From Acanthaster planci (Eukaryota; Echinodermata; Asteroidea; Valvatida; Acanthasteridae), in the NCBI RefSeq assembly GCF_001949145.1, contig NW_019091400.1, positions 1,639,357 to 1,703,356 of the forward strand: a stretch of DNA of 64,000 nt. Direction: 5' to 3'. Of the stretch, positions 35,707-48,600 are shown piece by piece. Each line of letters starts with the position of its first letter. Position 1 is the first letter of the stretch. A program made the position numbers and the translations under genes. A model generated the notes under the pieces. The model did not search any database. It was not told where the DNA came from and saw only the letters and a program-made list of their open reading frames with translations.

Positions 35707-35990
35707 GTTACTGCGATGATATAGGAACCGAGTATACTTCTTCAGCTGCAATGAGCTGCAATTTTGGCAGTGAGGTATCGATAGAAACCAAGCTGGAGAT
35801 GGCTGGGAAGATTTATCCTGGTAGGGTGAAAGGAAGCCACTTTAAAAAACAGGATTTGATCCATCCCACCATGACCAAAGGTGTATAGCCGTGCAAAGGC
35901 TTTGATAAGCGAACACTTCAATATTAATCAACCATCTTGACTCTCAAATTTCAGATTGTTAACATCGTTTCAAGCCGAGACGAATCCACC

Positions 35991-38900
35991 ATGACAGATC
36001 TGACTGAGAGAATTAATGTCTTCATATCAGATCTTAAGAAGGGGTGAGTCAGTGTTGGGATTGCAGTTGTTTCTTGATTCATGTTTATTCAGCATTCTGT
36101 CATTCTCAACAGTCATCATGAAAACCAGTGTGATGTCAAATCTATTTTTCCTGATAAATACTGCATATGCACTTCTTTGCCGAACCCGAGCAAGCTTGTG
36201 GGTTTTTCACAAGCCTTCAGACAATAATGAACCTACAGAGTTTGTAAATGTATGTCAGTGCATGGCAAAACACCCAATATAAAAAATTAACCCTATTTTA
36301 ATCTGACCTCTCCCCCATAATTTACCCTTCCCTTATCTCCACCTACCCCACCCAACCAAGAAGGTTCTGCCAATATTCAATAATAATCACTCTTCAAATT
36401 GTAAATTTTGTATTTTTTCTGTTTCTTTTATCTTGTTTTAATAGAAGGGTAAAAGGTTCCTATGACGTGGCCCACCAGACCCTGTCCCTTCTCCGTCGGG
36501 TCATCGCCCAGACACGGTGGGGCAGCGCGGCCGAGCTGATGGCCCGCATCCGGCAGGAAGGGCTGAGGATGATGGGGGCTCAGCCAGCTGAGTCGGCCGT
36601 GGGCAACATGGTCCGGCGGGTCATCAAGATCATCCGGGAAGAATTCGCTGCGTGAGTGTGATGTACCCACCCTTGGAGAAAATACAAAAAAGCACCCTTA
36701 ACAAATTTTTCTGTCTGGAGGACGTTTTCCTTGTTGGTTTTCCATGCAGAGAAACCACCACCACATTGGTACATGTATTGCTCAGTGTGTGTGATATTAA
36801 ATTTTAGGAGCATGTGTGTAATTTGGCCAGTTGCTGCACCCTTTTACTTAAAGACCTACAGATGCTTTGCATAGTAGCCATCTTGTAGGGCAGTTCTTTT
36901 CTTCCATAGGGAACATTCCTTTTTGCATGCCCTGTGGAATAAAAGCACGGGCCTCCAAGATGGCAGCCATGCAAGCCCTCAATTAACATGCCCTTACAGC
37001 CTATGTGCAAGCATGGTGCCATTGCAGAAGTTACTTCCAATTCTGCCGGCAGGATTTGTCTCTCCGGCCCAAGCGGGACTAAAAGAGGGCGTGCTTTTAC
37101 ATGTAAACTTCAGTCCTTTGGAGGGTACTCACTGTGGAGCACGTCAGTGCATTTGTCACTGGCCAAATTGAGCAAGGCACAACCAATTTAAAATGAAATG
37201 CATGGTTTTCGCGCGTGCGCTGGGCACATGCATGAGCTCAGTTGAAAAACTTCCCACGAGCCTGTTTCTCCTTTGCCCTTGAGGGCGCATTCAACTCGGG
37301 GCAGATAACCAGTGCCTCGTTGTTGATGAATAACAATTAGCCTGCTCTCAAGCATTAGTCGGATGGATTCCTCACACACTGAGACAACATGGATCTGCAC
37401 TGTGGGTCTTTTCTTGATCGATCACTAACCTGATTTCATTACCCCGTCAGAATAATCAAGGGGCAGAGCGTGGATTCTGCCGACCAACAGGAGTCGTTGC
37501 ATGTGAGTCAAGACTTTTAAATATACACATGCATTTTTGTAAATGTTTATGTGCTCCTTCAGCATGATGGAATATGATCTGTATTGACATAAATGCTAGA
37601 CTTGCGCAGACGCTCAACCACTCAACCGAATTTGTTGGGGTCAGGTGGCTGGTTTGAAACACAGGTAGATAACTTGTGTGCTATGTGTAGCGAGAGCAGT
37701 ATTGAACTGCAGTAAAGGTGACGAAACCATAAGGTCAAGGTGTGGAAGAATTCTCCACGAGCCATTTCTCCAGAACAGTACTTGACCACTGCATCAGTGT
37801 CAATGTTGTTTTCTTTTTTCCTCTAGCCATTTGCCGTAACATTTTCCCAAAATCAGTAAAAAATTGCTATGTCGTGTTTTGGAGGATTTTGAGGGATTTG
37901 GTAGCACAAAATTCAGAAACTGTTATTGTTCATGGGGCAGGCTCCAAGTTTCTGGTCTTAGTAAAAGAGGAGGTACAATTGATGTCATGCACAGGTGCGA
38001 GATGTCTTAGAATAAATGACCTTTCTGGGTCAACAAGATGATTTTTTTTATTGGTTTAGGTATTTTAAATTAGTCATTAAGTTTTTTTGGGGGAATTAGC
38101 TGTTTTCATGAAGTATTTGAAGTTATTTCTCTCATTTTATGACAGAAAATGCTGGTGGCTGAAGGTCAAGTTGATGACTTCAGCATCCCAACTCCCAGCC
38201 TCAAGGTATACGTTATGATAATGCCAACCTTTCATTGAGTGTACATTTATATCAGCAGCTTGCTGGACTGCCCCACAACACCACTCGAGCGAGGAGCAAA
38301 TAGACTGCAAATACGGCATTTCTGTTGCCCTACACAAGGTTATTCAAACTGCAGTCGTTACCACTAGTCCACGCTTACTTTCCAGGTGCGCGTCATTGAG
38401 AGTATCAACGAGCTGTTCACGGAACTCGAGAGCAGCGCCGACAACATTGCCATGCAAGCACTGGAGCACATCCACTCCAACGAAGTCATCATGACCATGG
38501 GCAAATCGCGCACAGTACAAGCATTCCTGCTGGTAGGCTTTCCAATTTTCACGATTCACTTTTAAACATGCATTTCAGGTTGAATACAACTCACTAACAA
38601 GCCTGAACCACAAAGACATAAGTTTGTACTGATATCACGTCAAATGGGAAAATAAATTTCCACTTGAATTTTAAATTGACAGAAATTACCAGACTATAAA
38701 TAGCTGCATACTGCAGTGAAACAAATCTTTTAGATGGAAGGTTCACTTTGTCTCGTACCTGGAATACCTGCACACCTCTGGAAATCAGATTATCTTGAAT
38801 TAAAAAACCTGAAAACGTTTACATCACCACTAAACACTTTATCTAGGAATACAAGTGTCTTGTATCACCGAAGGGTTTCTGGATAAAATTTAACATCAAA

Positions 38901-41050
38901 ACTCTTGGTGTGCTTAAATCTTGTGATTGATGTGTTTTATCATAGCTTTTTCTCATTGACATTAGAATGCAGCTCGGAAACGCAAGTTTCATGTGATAGT
39001 CGCTGAAGGAGCACCATCCTATCAGGTTTGTCTGTTGGAAGCACTGAACAGTTAGCAAGCCAGATTCATTTTGTCTGTTCATTTGTTGTCATTGGTCTCT
39101 TTGTTTTTGTGTGTTTTTTCCATTTTCCAGTAAGTTCCATTGATATATTGGACCATGTTTGAGTGAAAACCTCCAAGCAAAAACTGCGGCCAGATTTAAT
39201 GATTCAAATACTGTGTATTTGACAATTAAGGGTCAGAAATTGGCAACAAGGCTGGCCGAAGAGAAGATACAAACGACGGTCATCACCGACTCAGCCGTCT
39301 TTGCCATCATGTCAAGGGTCAACAAGGTCATCATTGGTACTCACACAGTCATGGCCAATGGCGGGTAATTATAGGCATTGCTCAAGGTTTTCGTTGTCAT
39401 AATCTGTCTGGGAATTGGACACTACACAATTTGCGAAAAGTCTCCATATGTCCAGTCTTGTATGTCCATAGACTTGATTTTTGAATCCATTACAGACTGC
39501 ATACACTTTCTGCTTTCTCTTTGCCTCTAAGGTTGAAAGCTGTGAGCGGGAGCTATGCATTAGCACTGGCGGCCAAGCACCACTCGGTCCCTGTGAGTAG
39601 ATACTATTTTCAAGCATGTCTGGTATGAAAACCAAGGATTCCTCAAAAGAATTCTAGACACCATAGCTTTTAAGCCTGAAGAATCCTGTACACGGGAGAT
39701 AGTGAAAAGCAGGTACTGTTTCAGAGGTAATTCTGAGTAAAATCTCCATGCAATCAGAGAAGGCCCCATCCACATGTGGACATAAAACCCAGCCTGAAGA
39801 GGTGACCAACCCGACTGATGTTGGCTGTAGGTATTGTCTTCAAGCCAGCTCCTTCCCAACATGTATGAGAAGCCAGTTTAGTGTCGGGAATGCTCTCGGT
39901 TTACTGACTCTCATTGCAATGTGGTCATGTTTCAGCTAATCGTTTGCGCTCCAATGTTCAAGCTGTCGCCTCAACATCTATGCTCCTATGATCAGGTAAG
40001 TCACTACCTAAAAACATGATTAGAAACATCAACATGTCATAGACGTAAATGATGCTACGTTTACCACGCATTCAAGAAGCCAGATGGGTTTAACCTGAGC
40101 ATACACTACGGGAGGCATCCAGCTGTTTCAGTATCTGCCTTGTTTCTTGTCTTGCAGGACGGCTTCAATAAGTTTGAGTCGCCCCAAGATGTGATGAGGT
40201 TTGCCGAGGGCGACGTCCTCTCCAAGGTGCAGATACACAATCCCGTGTTTGACTACGTCCCACCAGAGCTAGTCACCCTCTATCTGTCCAACATGTAAGC
40301 TCAAAATACATTTTCCTTGGGGCTTGTTGTAACTTGTAAGAAGTGACTCATCTGCTGTTAGACTGGTCTAATGCTTTTTCAGATGACTGAACTGCTTTGA
40401 GTGTTTACAAATTGGAGCATTCAACTCAACCTCGAGTGTATCTATGTTGAATGTTGATCAGGATATTCGATGAAAAATCTATACTTATGTATCCATAGAA
40501 GTAGGGTTTTAATTTAGTCTGATGAGTGTATTTTTAATTTGCCATCATTTTAGCTTTCCTGTTTGTAATTTGTCTTTTGTGAAGGCCAAGTGAATTTCCC
40601 CAGTTTTGGATAATAAATGATAATCTGATCGGATCTAATCACAATATGGAGTATGGTTGTATTGGTTCTGTACATGAACTAAAGAGGACACCCTTTGCTA
40701 ACAGTCTCTATTTTAATAGAGATGTTGCCCGTCTTCATTGAAGAGTAGTTCTTACAAACAGTTCTGAACCCTTGCTTTTTTTTCGAAACAAAGTCTTCCT
40801 GAATCCTCCAAAATCCTTCAACCTTAGGAAACTAATGCTTCGTACTTCAAATCTCAAGGAACCTCAAGCCCCATGTTAAGTGGTAGTGGCTGAGCTTTAC
40901 CTTCCTTAACCCCACAAAACCCTCCAAAATCACACCATTCAAGGGAACTTGTTTCCTTCCCTTTGCAGAGGTGGCAACGCACCATCTTACGTCTACCGGT
41001 TACTCAGCGAGTTGTACCATCCCGATGATCATAACCTCACCACTTGTTAG
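35991..41050 (+). CDS. EIF2B2: EIF2B2, translation initiation factor eIF2B subunit beta (complete)
   Basis: Regulatory beta subunit of the decameric GDP-GTP exchange factor for eIF2, acting in the cytosol as part of the alpha-beta-delta core that senses phosphorylated eIF2. Exons: 35991-36043, 36445-36651, 37451-37502, 38146-38205, 38386-38532, 38966-39025, 39231-39364, 39532-39592, 39936-39995, 40158-40294, 40969-41050. Lengths sum to 1,053 bases: 350 residues plus TAG, versus about 351 in vertebrates. All junctions are GT-AG and in phase. Signature segments: [131 protein letters not shown]. These identify the Rossmann-like eIF2B alpha/beta/delta fold and the beta subunit specifically. The first AATAAA downstream is at 41848-41853, a candidate poly(A) signal. 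Confidence 0.97.
36940..37320 (+). repeat. dispersed repeat R, copy 1 (second copy about 53290-53570)
   Basis: Shared ordered blocks with 53290-53570: a gagggcgtgcttttacatg-like block, caaccaatt, gagctcagttgaaaaacttc / gagctcggtcaaaaacttcc, and gagggcgca. Located in the EIF2B2 intron between 36651 and 37451. Class unknown. Confidence 0.5.
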
Positions 41051-41350
41051 TGGCCGGTCTTCGTATCATCCAGAACTCCATGAAACTGACAGCAGGCAAG
41101 TGCGAACATCCTTGAACATCTTATTGCCTGGCCTGGTTCCCCCACTCTGTCTGCAGCTAGCCTGAATGGGTCGTGAATCTGGAGTACTGACTGGAAACAA
41201 CAAAGTCATCTGAGAACTTTCACAGCCAAATGGATGGATGTTTAATGCATCAGCTGTCTTGACCCTTCTTGCCTCTCTGTATGCCGTAATTGGATGGACA
41301 ACCGTCTTATGGGCAACACTAGGTCATGCCCTGAAATATTTCCACTGTGA

Positions 41351-41420
41351 GCCTCCCAAAGATGAGTTGATATCGTGTTTCACAAGCCTCCCAAAGGCGA
41401 GTTGATATTGTTTCACAAGC
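41351..41420 (+). repeat. short tandem duplication
   Basis: Two adjacent copies of about 33-35 bases, each starting gcctcccaaag and ending gtttcacaa, followed by a third start (gcctcagag). It lies in the probable EIF2B2 3' UTR. Confidence 0.7.
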
Positions 41421-41847
41421 CTCAGAGACAAGTGCCAGTGAGACTTCCCAAGCACTGTGGGATTTAAGCGACTCCAAACATAGTGGGCAGTGTCCTTGAC
41501 CAATGAGGCATTCCCATCAGGCATTCTCAAATGGGCTCATCTCTTTTGTTTGAGCACACCCTGCTTAAAGCGACTGGATATATCCCTGCTTACTGTAGAG
41601 AATTCTGTGTTTACAGGATATGCATGTACCGGTTAGTAAGGACTCTTGCTTCGGTAGCACAACATTTCTGTGCTGGAGATTTAGGCACAGAATGGTGATT
41701 ACAAACATACAAGTGGCTGGATTCTGTGGTTGGCAAAGCCATGGACTTGCACCCCAACTTCTTATATACTTCCAAAACAATATCCAATGTTAACATCATG
41801 GTGAATTCTCCTTTGTGAGGGGGATGCACCAAAAGGTTAGATAACTG

Positions 41848-41853
41848 AATAAA
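41848..41853 (+). promoter_or_regulatory. candidate poly(A) signal for EIF2B2
   Basis: AATAAA, about 800 bases past the EIF2B2 stop and the first such hexamer I could find downstream on that strand. It would give a 3' UTR of about 0.8 kb. Not supported by any transcript information. Confidence 0.35.
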
Positions 41854-42659
41854 AATGCCAATAATAATACAAAGCGAACTTGACAACGGGACTTACATAG
41901 ATGGTTTATTGTAAGGCACTTTCTGAAGTTCCAGTACAGTTTATTCACAGATTACCACTTTACAAAAATTGGTTTAGTATAATTGGTCAGTATTGACATA
42001 ATTTGAGGTATAAAAGGGGACAAAAATAGCCAATTTGTTCTACTTCTCTTAACAACAGTTACATATAATACTTCGTTACTGGTTGACAGTCAGAACACCT
42101 CCAAGTGATTTATCACTATTTCATGTTAAAAATGCCATAATGTATCATTGCAACTATTTGATGTATACAAAGAAGATGCATTGTTTCATCATTTGTTTCA
42201 CCGAATTATTCTGAAAATTCCTTGCTATCTTGTTCTTATATTATTATGTGTATTTCAAATGCTCAATGATCATTTCTCATTAAATTTACATGGCAGTCGT
42301 CAAGTTTGCCCCACGCGCATAATCAGCACTGATGGGTTCACCAAATTACAAACCTGTCACTTTAAAGGCATGCAACAAACTAAAGAAGTCTGACATGTCT
42401 GATGAAAATGCTAAAATGTCAGAACTGGGCCTGTAAGCTGTAAGCACAATGAAAGGCACGCTTACCTTGGGGGAAAAATTTGCTCAACAAAGTGACAAAA
42501 TAATGGAAATCCCTACTGAAAGTGCAAGCATAAGCACAACCAAGCCAAGCACTGCCATGGAATAGTGCTTACAGTGAGCAAAATTTTCTGCTGCAGGAAA
42601 GCACAACTTTCCTGCTAACTTGTTGAGCAGTGCCATGAAATTGGACCGTTGTGCAAGAC

Positions 42660-42860
42660 AGACAGTAAGCCAGTATTCCAACAGTGCATGCCCAATATAA
42701 AGCATGTCCAAGGTCATTCATTCAAGATCAGCAATAATACACACCCCAGCTCTGCCCTATCAGTACCGCAGTATGCCAACTGGCATGTGTGCTTTGTTCT
42801 TGAAAGGCCTGGCCTTTTTGAAAAACCGACCTGGCTCATTAGGAAGGGGGACTGCAGGGT
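42660..42860 (+). repeat. dispersed repeat H, copy 1 (second copy 51400-51570)
   Basis: Shares tattccaacagtgcatgccc, then gtgctttgttcttgaaagg..tggctttttgaa and ctggctcatta with 51400-51570, in the same order. A following block of the type ggctctaccttcctcaagcc is also found near 16845, 40890, 51575 and 63335. Confidence 0.5.
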
Positions 42861-44434
42861 TTACACATTAACCCTAACCCCCTACGGTGTATGGAAACTC
42901 GTACTGAAATCAGAGGATTTGGGACTGGAAGGGCTATCTGAAGCATACGGTTTAAGAATGCAGTCCACAGTTATTGTATGCTGTACACGTATGTACAACG
43001 CTCCTCATTCTCTGCTGAGACTACATCATTTCAATGCTAGAAAATTCGTGGGGTACCTTTGAGCACGGACAAAATGAAACATGACCTCTTGCAAACTGGG
43101 TACGCCTAATTTCCAAGATGCACATGAATGATTCTAGTAGATGGCCCAAAATGGTTTTAAAAAAACCCCAAAATAAAAACTACTCTCCTGCAAGCCTACC
43201 GGTAGGCGTATGATTGCACATGATTAACAACTTCAGTTTTGCTAGATCTCAATCAAAAATACGCTCAGCTACATTCTTATCTACAATTTATCAACCCTAA
43301 TTCCCAGTGGAATGTGCCAGCAAATATAAAACCAAAGGGATTTTATAGTTGTAATTTCTATGTACTTTCTTTTATTCAATTACATTATGGGTATGTAAAA
43401 AAAAAAGGAAACCTACTTTTTCGTCACCCTCTAAACTTTACTCACTGTAACAACGGCCATACAATCATTTGCATTTAGCACACTGCCTTGGTATAAAAAT
43501 CCCCACAATGCCACTGGCAGTTAGCTGTCAAAGGACTTGGACTACAATGCTAATATTTGCTTCAATTCATCCTTGTCGAAGTTTGTCGTCACCTAAACTG
43601 ATTCTGTGAAGATTTGTCAAAGGGGATGTCTTTGCTTGTCACAGATCTTAATAACAGTGCTAGTTATCAACCTCCCTCAAAGTGCAATTGGCCAGAAAAT
43701 GATACTTTACACCTTGGTTGAGTACGAACCTGTTGTTAAACGCAAACATACATGATTTAGTACGAGTGAGTGCCTATATGTAAGTAAAATAAACATATTC
43801 AGTGCCATTTACACGTGCTGCCAGGCACAAGCTGACATGAAGGCAAACTTGCTATGTGCGTGTAGAAGCAAAACAAAACTGTTAAGCCAAAACAACGTAT
43901 ACTGCATTTGAAGTTCATGTCTCTGTACCTTACAGGTGATTACCGACAAAAGTTGAGACCGTGATCCAATGTGACATTGCATGAAATTGACTGGCAGAAG
44001 TGATGGAATTTGAAGTCTTGGTCTGAACTGATATCTGTGACACCCATGGGATATTGTCACTAATAACCAGCAAGGGCACATAGTATCGATGACTGATTCT
44101 TTCACCTGATATCAACCTCCACACTGAAACTGACGCATGTGGAAGCTCCATTTGTTTTGTTTTTAACAGCTCCTCAGACTAGATGCATGTAGGTGTTACA
44201 ACATGGATCTCAGACAATCTGTGATAAGGTCTCTGCCTTCCTAATGACTTCAAGCAAGCCCAGTGCTTAAGCGACTTCAACCCAGGGAAGAAACAAAATA
44301 ATTCTGTGTTGTGGAGTTTCAAAAATGTGCATAACATCCTTGTGTGTCTCTCCCATAATAATTCTACAAAAATTTCAATACTCTACGCTTGCATCATTTC
44401 AAAACTGCTGTTAATGGAGTTTAAAAAATGCTAT

Positions 44435-44622
44435 TCATCCCTTTATACCGGGAGCCATCCACAGCCGCGACTTTGTGTGAGGATTAGTGCATGCCACACA
44501 TACAGTCTATTCACCATGCAGCTGCTGGTTCAATGGGGCCTGCTGCTGGAACAAGCTTTGCATATTGGGCACACCACAGCCCAGCAGTCATGATCAAAAG
44601 AGCCCCGGTGTGAAGGGGTTAA
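44435..44622 (+). mobile_element. TTAA-type MITE family C, copy 2
   Basis: The right end ...CCCCGGTGTGAAGGGGTTAA is intact; the left end (catccctttataccggga) is eroded. The interior gcagctgctggttcaatggg and ggattagtgcat match 22115-22303 at similar spacing. Confidence 0.78.
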
Positions 44623-45640
44623 GATTCAGTATAAAAAATTACACTTGAAATTACATAATATAAAACATGTACATATTTGTGTTTTGCATGAGATCACAGA
44701 AATATATGCTAAATAACAGTGTGCATGAATGTTAAGTTTGAGCAACAAAAGTAATATTTGTTACAATGATTATCAATGAAAGTCTATATACACATTGCTA
44801 CCGTTATGTGAAAATGGTGCACTTGGTAAACTGAAACCTGAATATTAAGAAAAAAGGTTGAAATCATCACATTAGTCATCATGTGGATGTGATTTCAAAC
44901 AACTCAAGAGAGAAAGTCCTCTGAAAAGTCAATTTCAAATAACGAGATAACCTATCACATATCGCACATCACTAGCTGCAAGCATGCAGATCGAGGAGCA
45001 AGTGCTTGCGACAATTTCATGAAAAATATCTTAATGAAAAACAGAAGATAAATTGACTTCACAATTCTTGCCTGTATCTGAATAACATGGGAAAATGTGC
45101 AAGCGTGTGATGCGTATGACGCACATACGCGGAAGTACCACTGCCGAATTTTCAAATACTTTAAATGAAGCACTGAAGAAATGTCAGAACCGCATCTTTT
45201 CAAACAAAACACCGTATTAAAGTTGTATAAAATGATTCCAATTTGCTGAACACTCATTGTTTCAATGTCACGGTGGCCTTTCACAAGTGTGCAGTTTCCA
45301 GTGAGTGTGAGATGTAAACTAAAAATACCTCCAATACCTACAGACGATAAAATTAACCGTAATTTTTTGCTCCAAGGATATGAAAATAACTGAAAGTGAC
45401 ACTTTCCATGGGAGAAAAAAATGGCTGTTTACAGAATATATGTATTTAAAATCAAAATGTCCTGGATCTGTGAAGAATGCTTTTTCGCAGTATGTGAAGA
45501 AAAACTGTCACAAAACAAAGCGATTGTTTCAACCCTTATCGCCCCTCTGTGTATGATTACCATAAATTACAAATTAGCATAGAGATAACTATACGCAGCA
45601 TAAAGAGCCAACGCATACGTACCCGTCGTGGGGTCAGGGG

Positions 45641-48600
45641 TCACTCAATGATGTAGAACACCAGCTCCATGATGACCGGTCCCCCCTCGTGCTGCGACAC
45701 GGCACTGTGCAAGACCGGTATCAGCTCGTTGTCCAGTTCATTCATGTAAACTGGTGGCAGGAGCTCGCCTTTTGACCCAGCCTCGTAGCCAACCTGCCCG
45801 AACAAAGAGACAGATTTACAAGCAGGTGGATAAGTCAAAATCACTAAAATCCTGTCACAGGGCCAGAATGAATGGTGTGTACATTACAACGTCTACAGAG
45901 ATGGAAAATGTCTGTTCCACGAGTGTTATTCTGGTGTCTACTTCATAAAACCAACTTGTTGCATCCCATGATAATGGAACTAAAATCGCTCAAAATCTTA
46001 CGCTGTCAGAGTCCACAGTCACCCGCAGCGCCAGTTTGACCATGCTGGCATCCTGTAGCTGGTCTAGCTGGCCTGTCATGGCGGCGCAGAACGCCGATGA
46101 CAACATCTCAGCCAAGCGGCTCTGGTCCACTGGCGACTCCTCGTTCTCTAGGAAGAACACCTCGGTCCAGCGCAGTGAGAGGTTGGAGCGGCCGCCCCGG
46201 AAGTCGTTGCCGTGGTGGATGCGGATGCTGTCCACGCCCTCCAGGGAGCGGCCATCAATGGGGCTCAAAACACTGCAGCCAAGAGCAAATTTATACGGAT
46301 TAAAAAGTCTGGGCCATAGCAGTGCTCTGTAAACAAAAATATGCCCATCTACAAATCTGCAAGAGGTCTTATCCCCTAGGAAAACCCACACCCTTCTTAA
46401 AAAACTCAATTAGCCCCTTTTGCACAAAAATATTTTCCTGAGATTTCATCACAAAGCATTACCAATTTCCATATTGCTCTACTTTTCTTACCCTTGACTG
46501 AATTTTTTAGAAATGTAAAATATGCTATGTTTAAAAATAAGGATTCCATTAGCATGGAATGTTTCTGCTGTATTGATTTCCAAAATGCTTTCATAGACTT
46601 TACCTAAACTCATTTCTTTTCCAGAATTTTCAACATTTTTACAAAATTTTTTTGGGTCAAAGAGCAGGCCTAGGAAGTCATGTGCTTCTCTTTCAATTTC
46701 CTGTTGGCATTTAAGGTTTCAAAATAAATATGGAAGGTGTAAGAAAGTAAGGGGTGGGAAAAACTGATTTGTCACCCACCCCACGTTGACAGTCTTGTCA
46801 TCGTCCACCCACTTGACCGTGACCGTTTCGTCGGGTCGCTCGGCCTGCGTGGCACCGCAGGGAATGGGTAGGTCCAGCATGTCCCGCAGGGCCTGGCGGA
46901 GGGCGGCCATGGTCTCGGGGAGGATCTGGATCATCAGGCCATCCTCCACGATACTGGACTTGGCCGTCAGGCCCGAGGTGGTCTTCAGGGCGCCGTTGAA
47001 GACCACGAAACTGGCCCCGGTGACTGGGGTGGGCAGAGGAGGAGAAAAAAGAAAATTAAGAGAACAGATCAGAAAGATGTCATGTATTCAAAAAGTGTTA
47101 AAAGCTTGTCTGTGTGGGGGGGGGGCGACTAGACGATACAAAGTGTTATGAAAACTGATGACAGTGGAAAGGATGGTACAAACTAACGTGACATAGGAGT
47201 TACGTTGGCATACTGGTTGTTTCCTCGTCATTCACCTCTGTGACCCAGGTTCGATTCCTGGCACAGTCCAAAATGTGGACTCAGTTCTCAGTCCCTGCCT
47301 GATTCCTTGAGGTTTTCACTCAGAACTTTTTTTCTGGGTTTTCCTCCCAGCTCTAAAACTGTTACTGCTTCTCCCTTCTCCTCTCTACAGATTTCATTCA
47401 GGATTATGAGCCAAAACGCCAAGGACGTTTTTGAGGAGTCCTTGGTTTTATAAACGTTTAATAATAATAACAAGAACATCAGCCGATCACGCCATGGGTG
47501 TAAATACATAATATAAAAGTAATTTCGTTAGCTTCCATCTACATGAGAACCAATTCCAATGAATTCCTCTCTCAGTTTTGGGGGATTTCAAATAAAACAG
47601 ATTGTTAAACTTAACCCCTGCGGGTATTTTGGCAATAAGTCTTCCTGAATCCACTGAAATCAATAACATACAGCCTATAACTAAGTATACCCTCTGTCTT
47701 TTTCCTGACAAAAACAGGTAGCGTCTTGAACTTTGCGCAAGTTCACAATGGCTTAACTTTTCAGTTGTATTTCCATCCAAAACTGAGCCAGACCTCAGCC
47801 TCGTCACCGAGCTTCATCTCAGAGTGGCTCAACATGGGAGCACTAAATACGCGAACATGACCACCCGAGCTGCGAGTTTGAAACAGAAAGCCCAAGCCAC
47901 AGGACGACTGGTCTGGTACCCACCCTTCCGGGGCTTGTTCTGTATGCTGATCGCCTGGGTCTGGTAGGTGCCTTCGTCGTTCTGGATGCACACCAGGTGG
48001 GAGTCGGCCTCGGTGCTGAAGTTGGCAGCGATGGCCATCACATGTTCGTTGGAGTTGTTCACCACCTTCATGACCTGTGGAAATCAGATACCAAGAAAAA
48101 AACTCATCACCGATGAACTTGCCACAAACCTGTAGAACCCAGACATGGATGCTTTTCCAGTCACTGCTCACAGGTTCAAACCCTGCTCGTCAATTTCTTT
48201 GTTTCTCTTTACAACTAATACGTAAAGCACATCGTCAGTCTCCCTAAGCGGTCCATTTGATGACAGGATAAGTACACCTATTATACAAGAATCACGAGCT
48301 ACCGAGCGACAGATGTCAACGCACCTCGTTGTACCTGTTCCGCGGTATCTGGATCAATGTCTCCCTCTCCTGCATGTGAATGACTATGCCAGGGATGACC
48401 GGTAGTTTGTACTGGTAATTCTTGAAATCCTGCAGAGAGAGAAAGAGAGAGAGAGAGAAAAGACTCTTCCTGAAGACGGACAGAGAGAGTTCTGATCAAG
48501 ACACGGAGCGTCTGCCTGAGAGCTTTTCTCAGAAGTTTACTCACACCAATCTAATGAGATCTTTCCATCAAAGTGCGACTATAGACTTGACATTATTTTC

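Larger units (their letters stand above)
32513..35990. other. divergent intergenic region ERCC6L2 - EIF2B2
   Basis: Contains the 5' UTR and promoter of ERCC6L2 near 32.5-32.6 kb and the promoter of EIF2B2 near 35.9 kb, neither with a recognisable TATA box. It also holds MITE B copy 2 at 33685-34102 and an inverted TCTATTATCGC motif pair at 34724 and 35706. No coding exon seen. Confidence 0.6.
41051..45640. other. convergent intergenic region EIF2B2 - ZFYVE9
   Basis: Holds the 3' UTRs of both genes, a small tandem duplication at 41351-41420, MITE C copy 2 at 44435-44622 and a dispersed-repeat fragment at about 42700-42860. I see no further gene. Confidence 0.6.

Noticed and set aside
39159-39368. 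Plus-strand open frame beginning upstream of EIF2B2 exon 7.
   Set aside because: Only 39231-39364 is exon; the upstream part precedes a good acceptor (gacaattaag) and the rest of the frame is intron.
41351-41420. Direct repeats considered as a CRISPR-like array.
   Set aside because: Two adjacent units with no spacers in an animal genome; a simple tandem duplication.
46036-46332. Plus-strand open frames opposite ZFYVE9 exons (also 46786-47151 and 57736-58050).
   Set aside because: They are antisense to well-supported exons and explained by codon bias on the coding strand.
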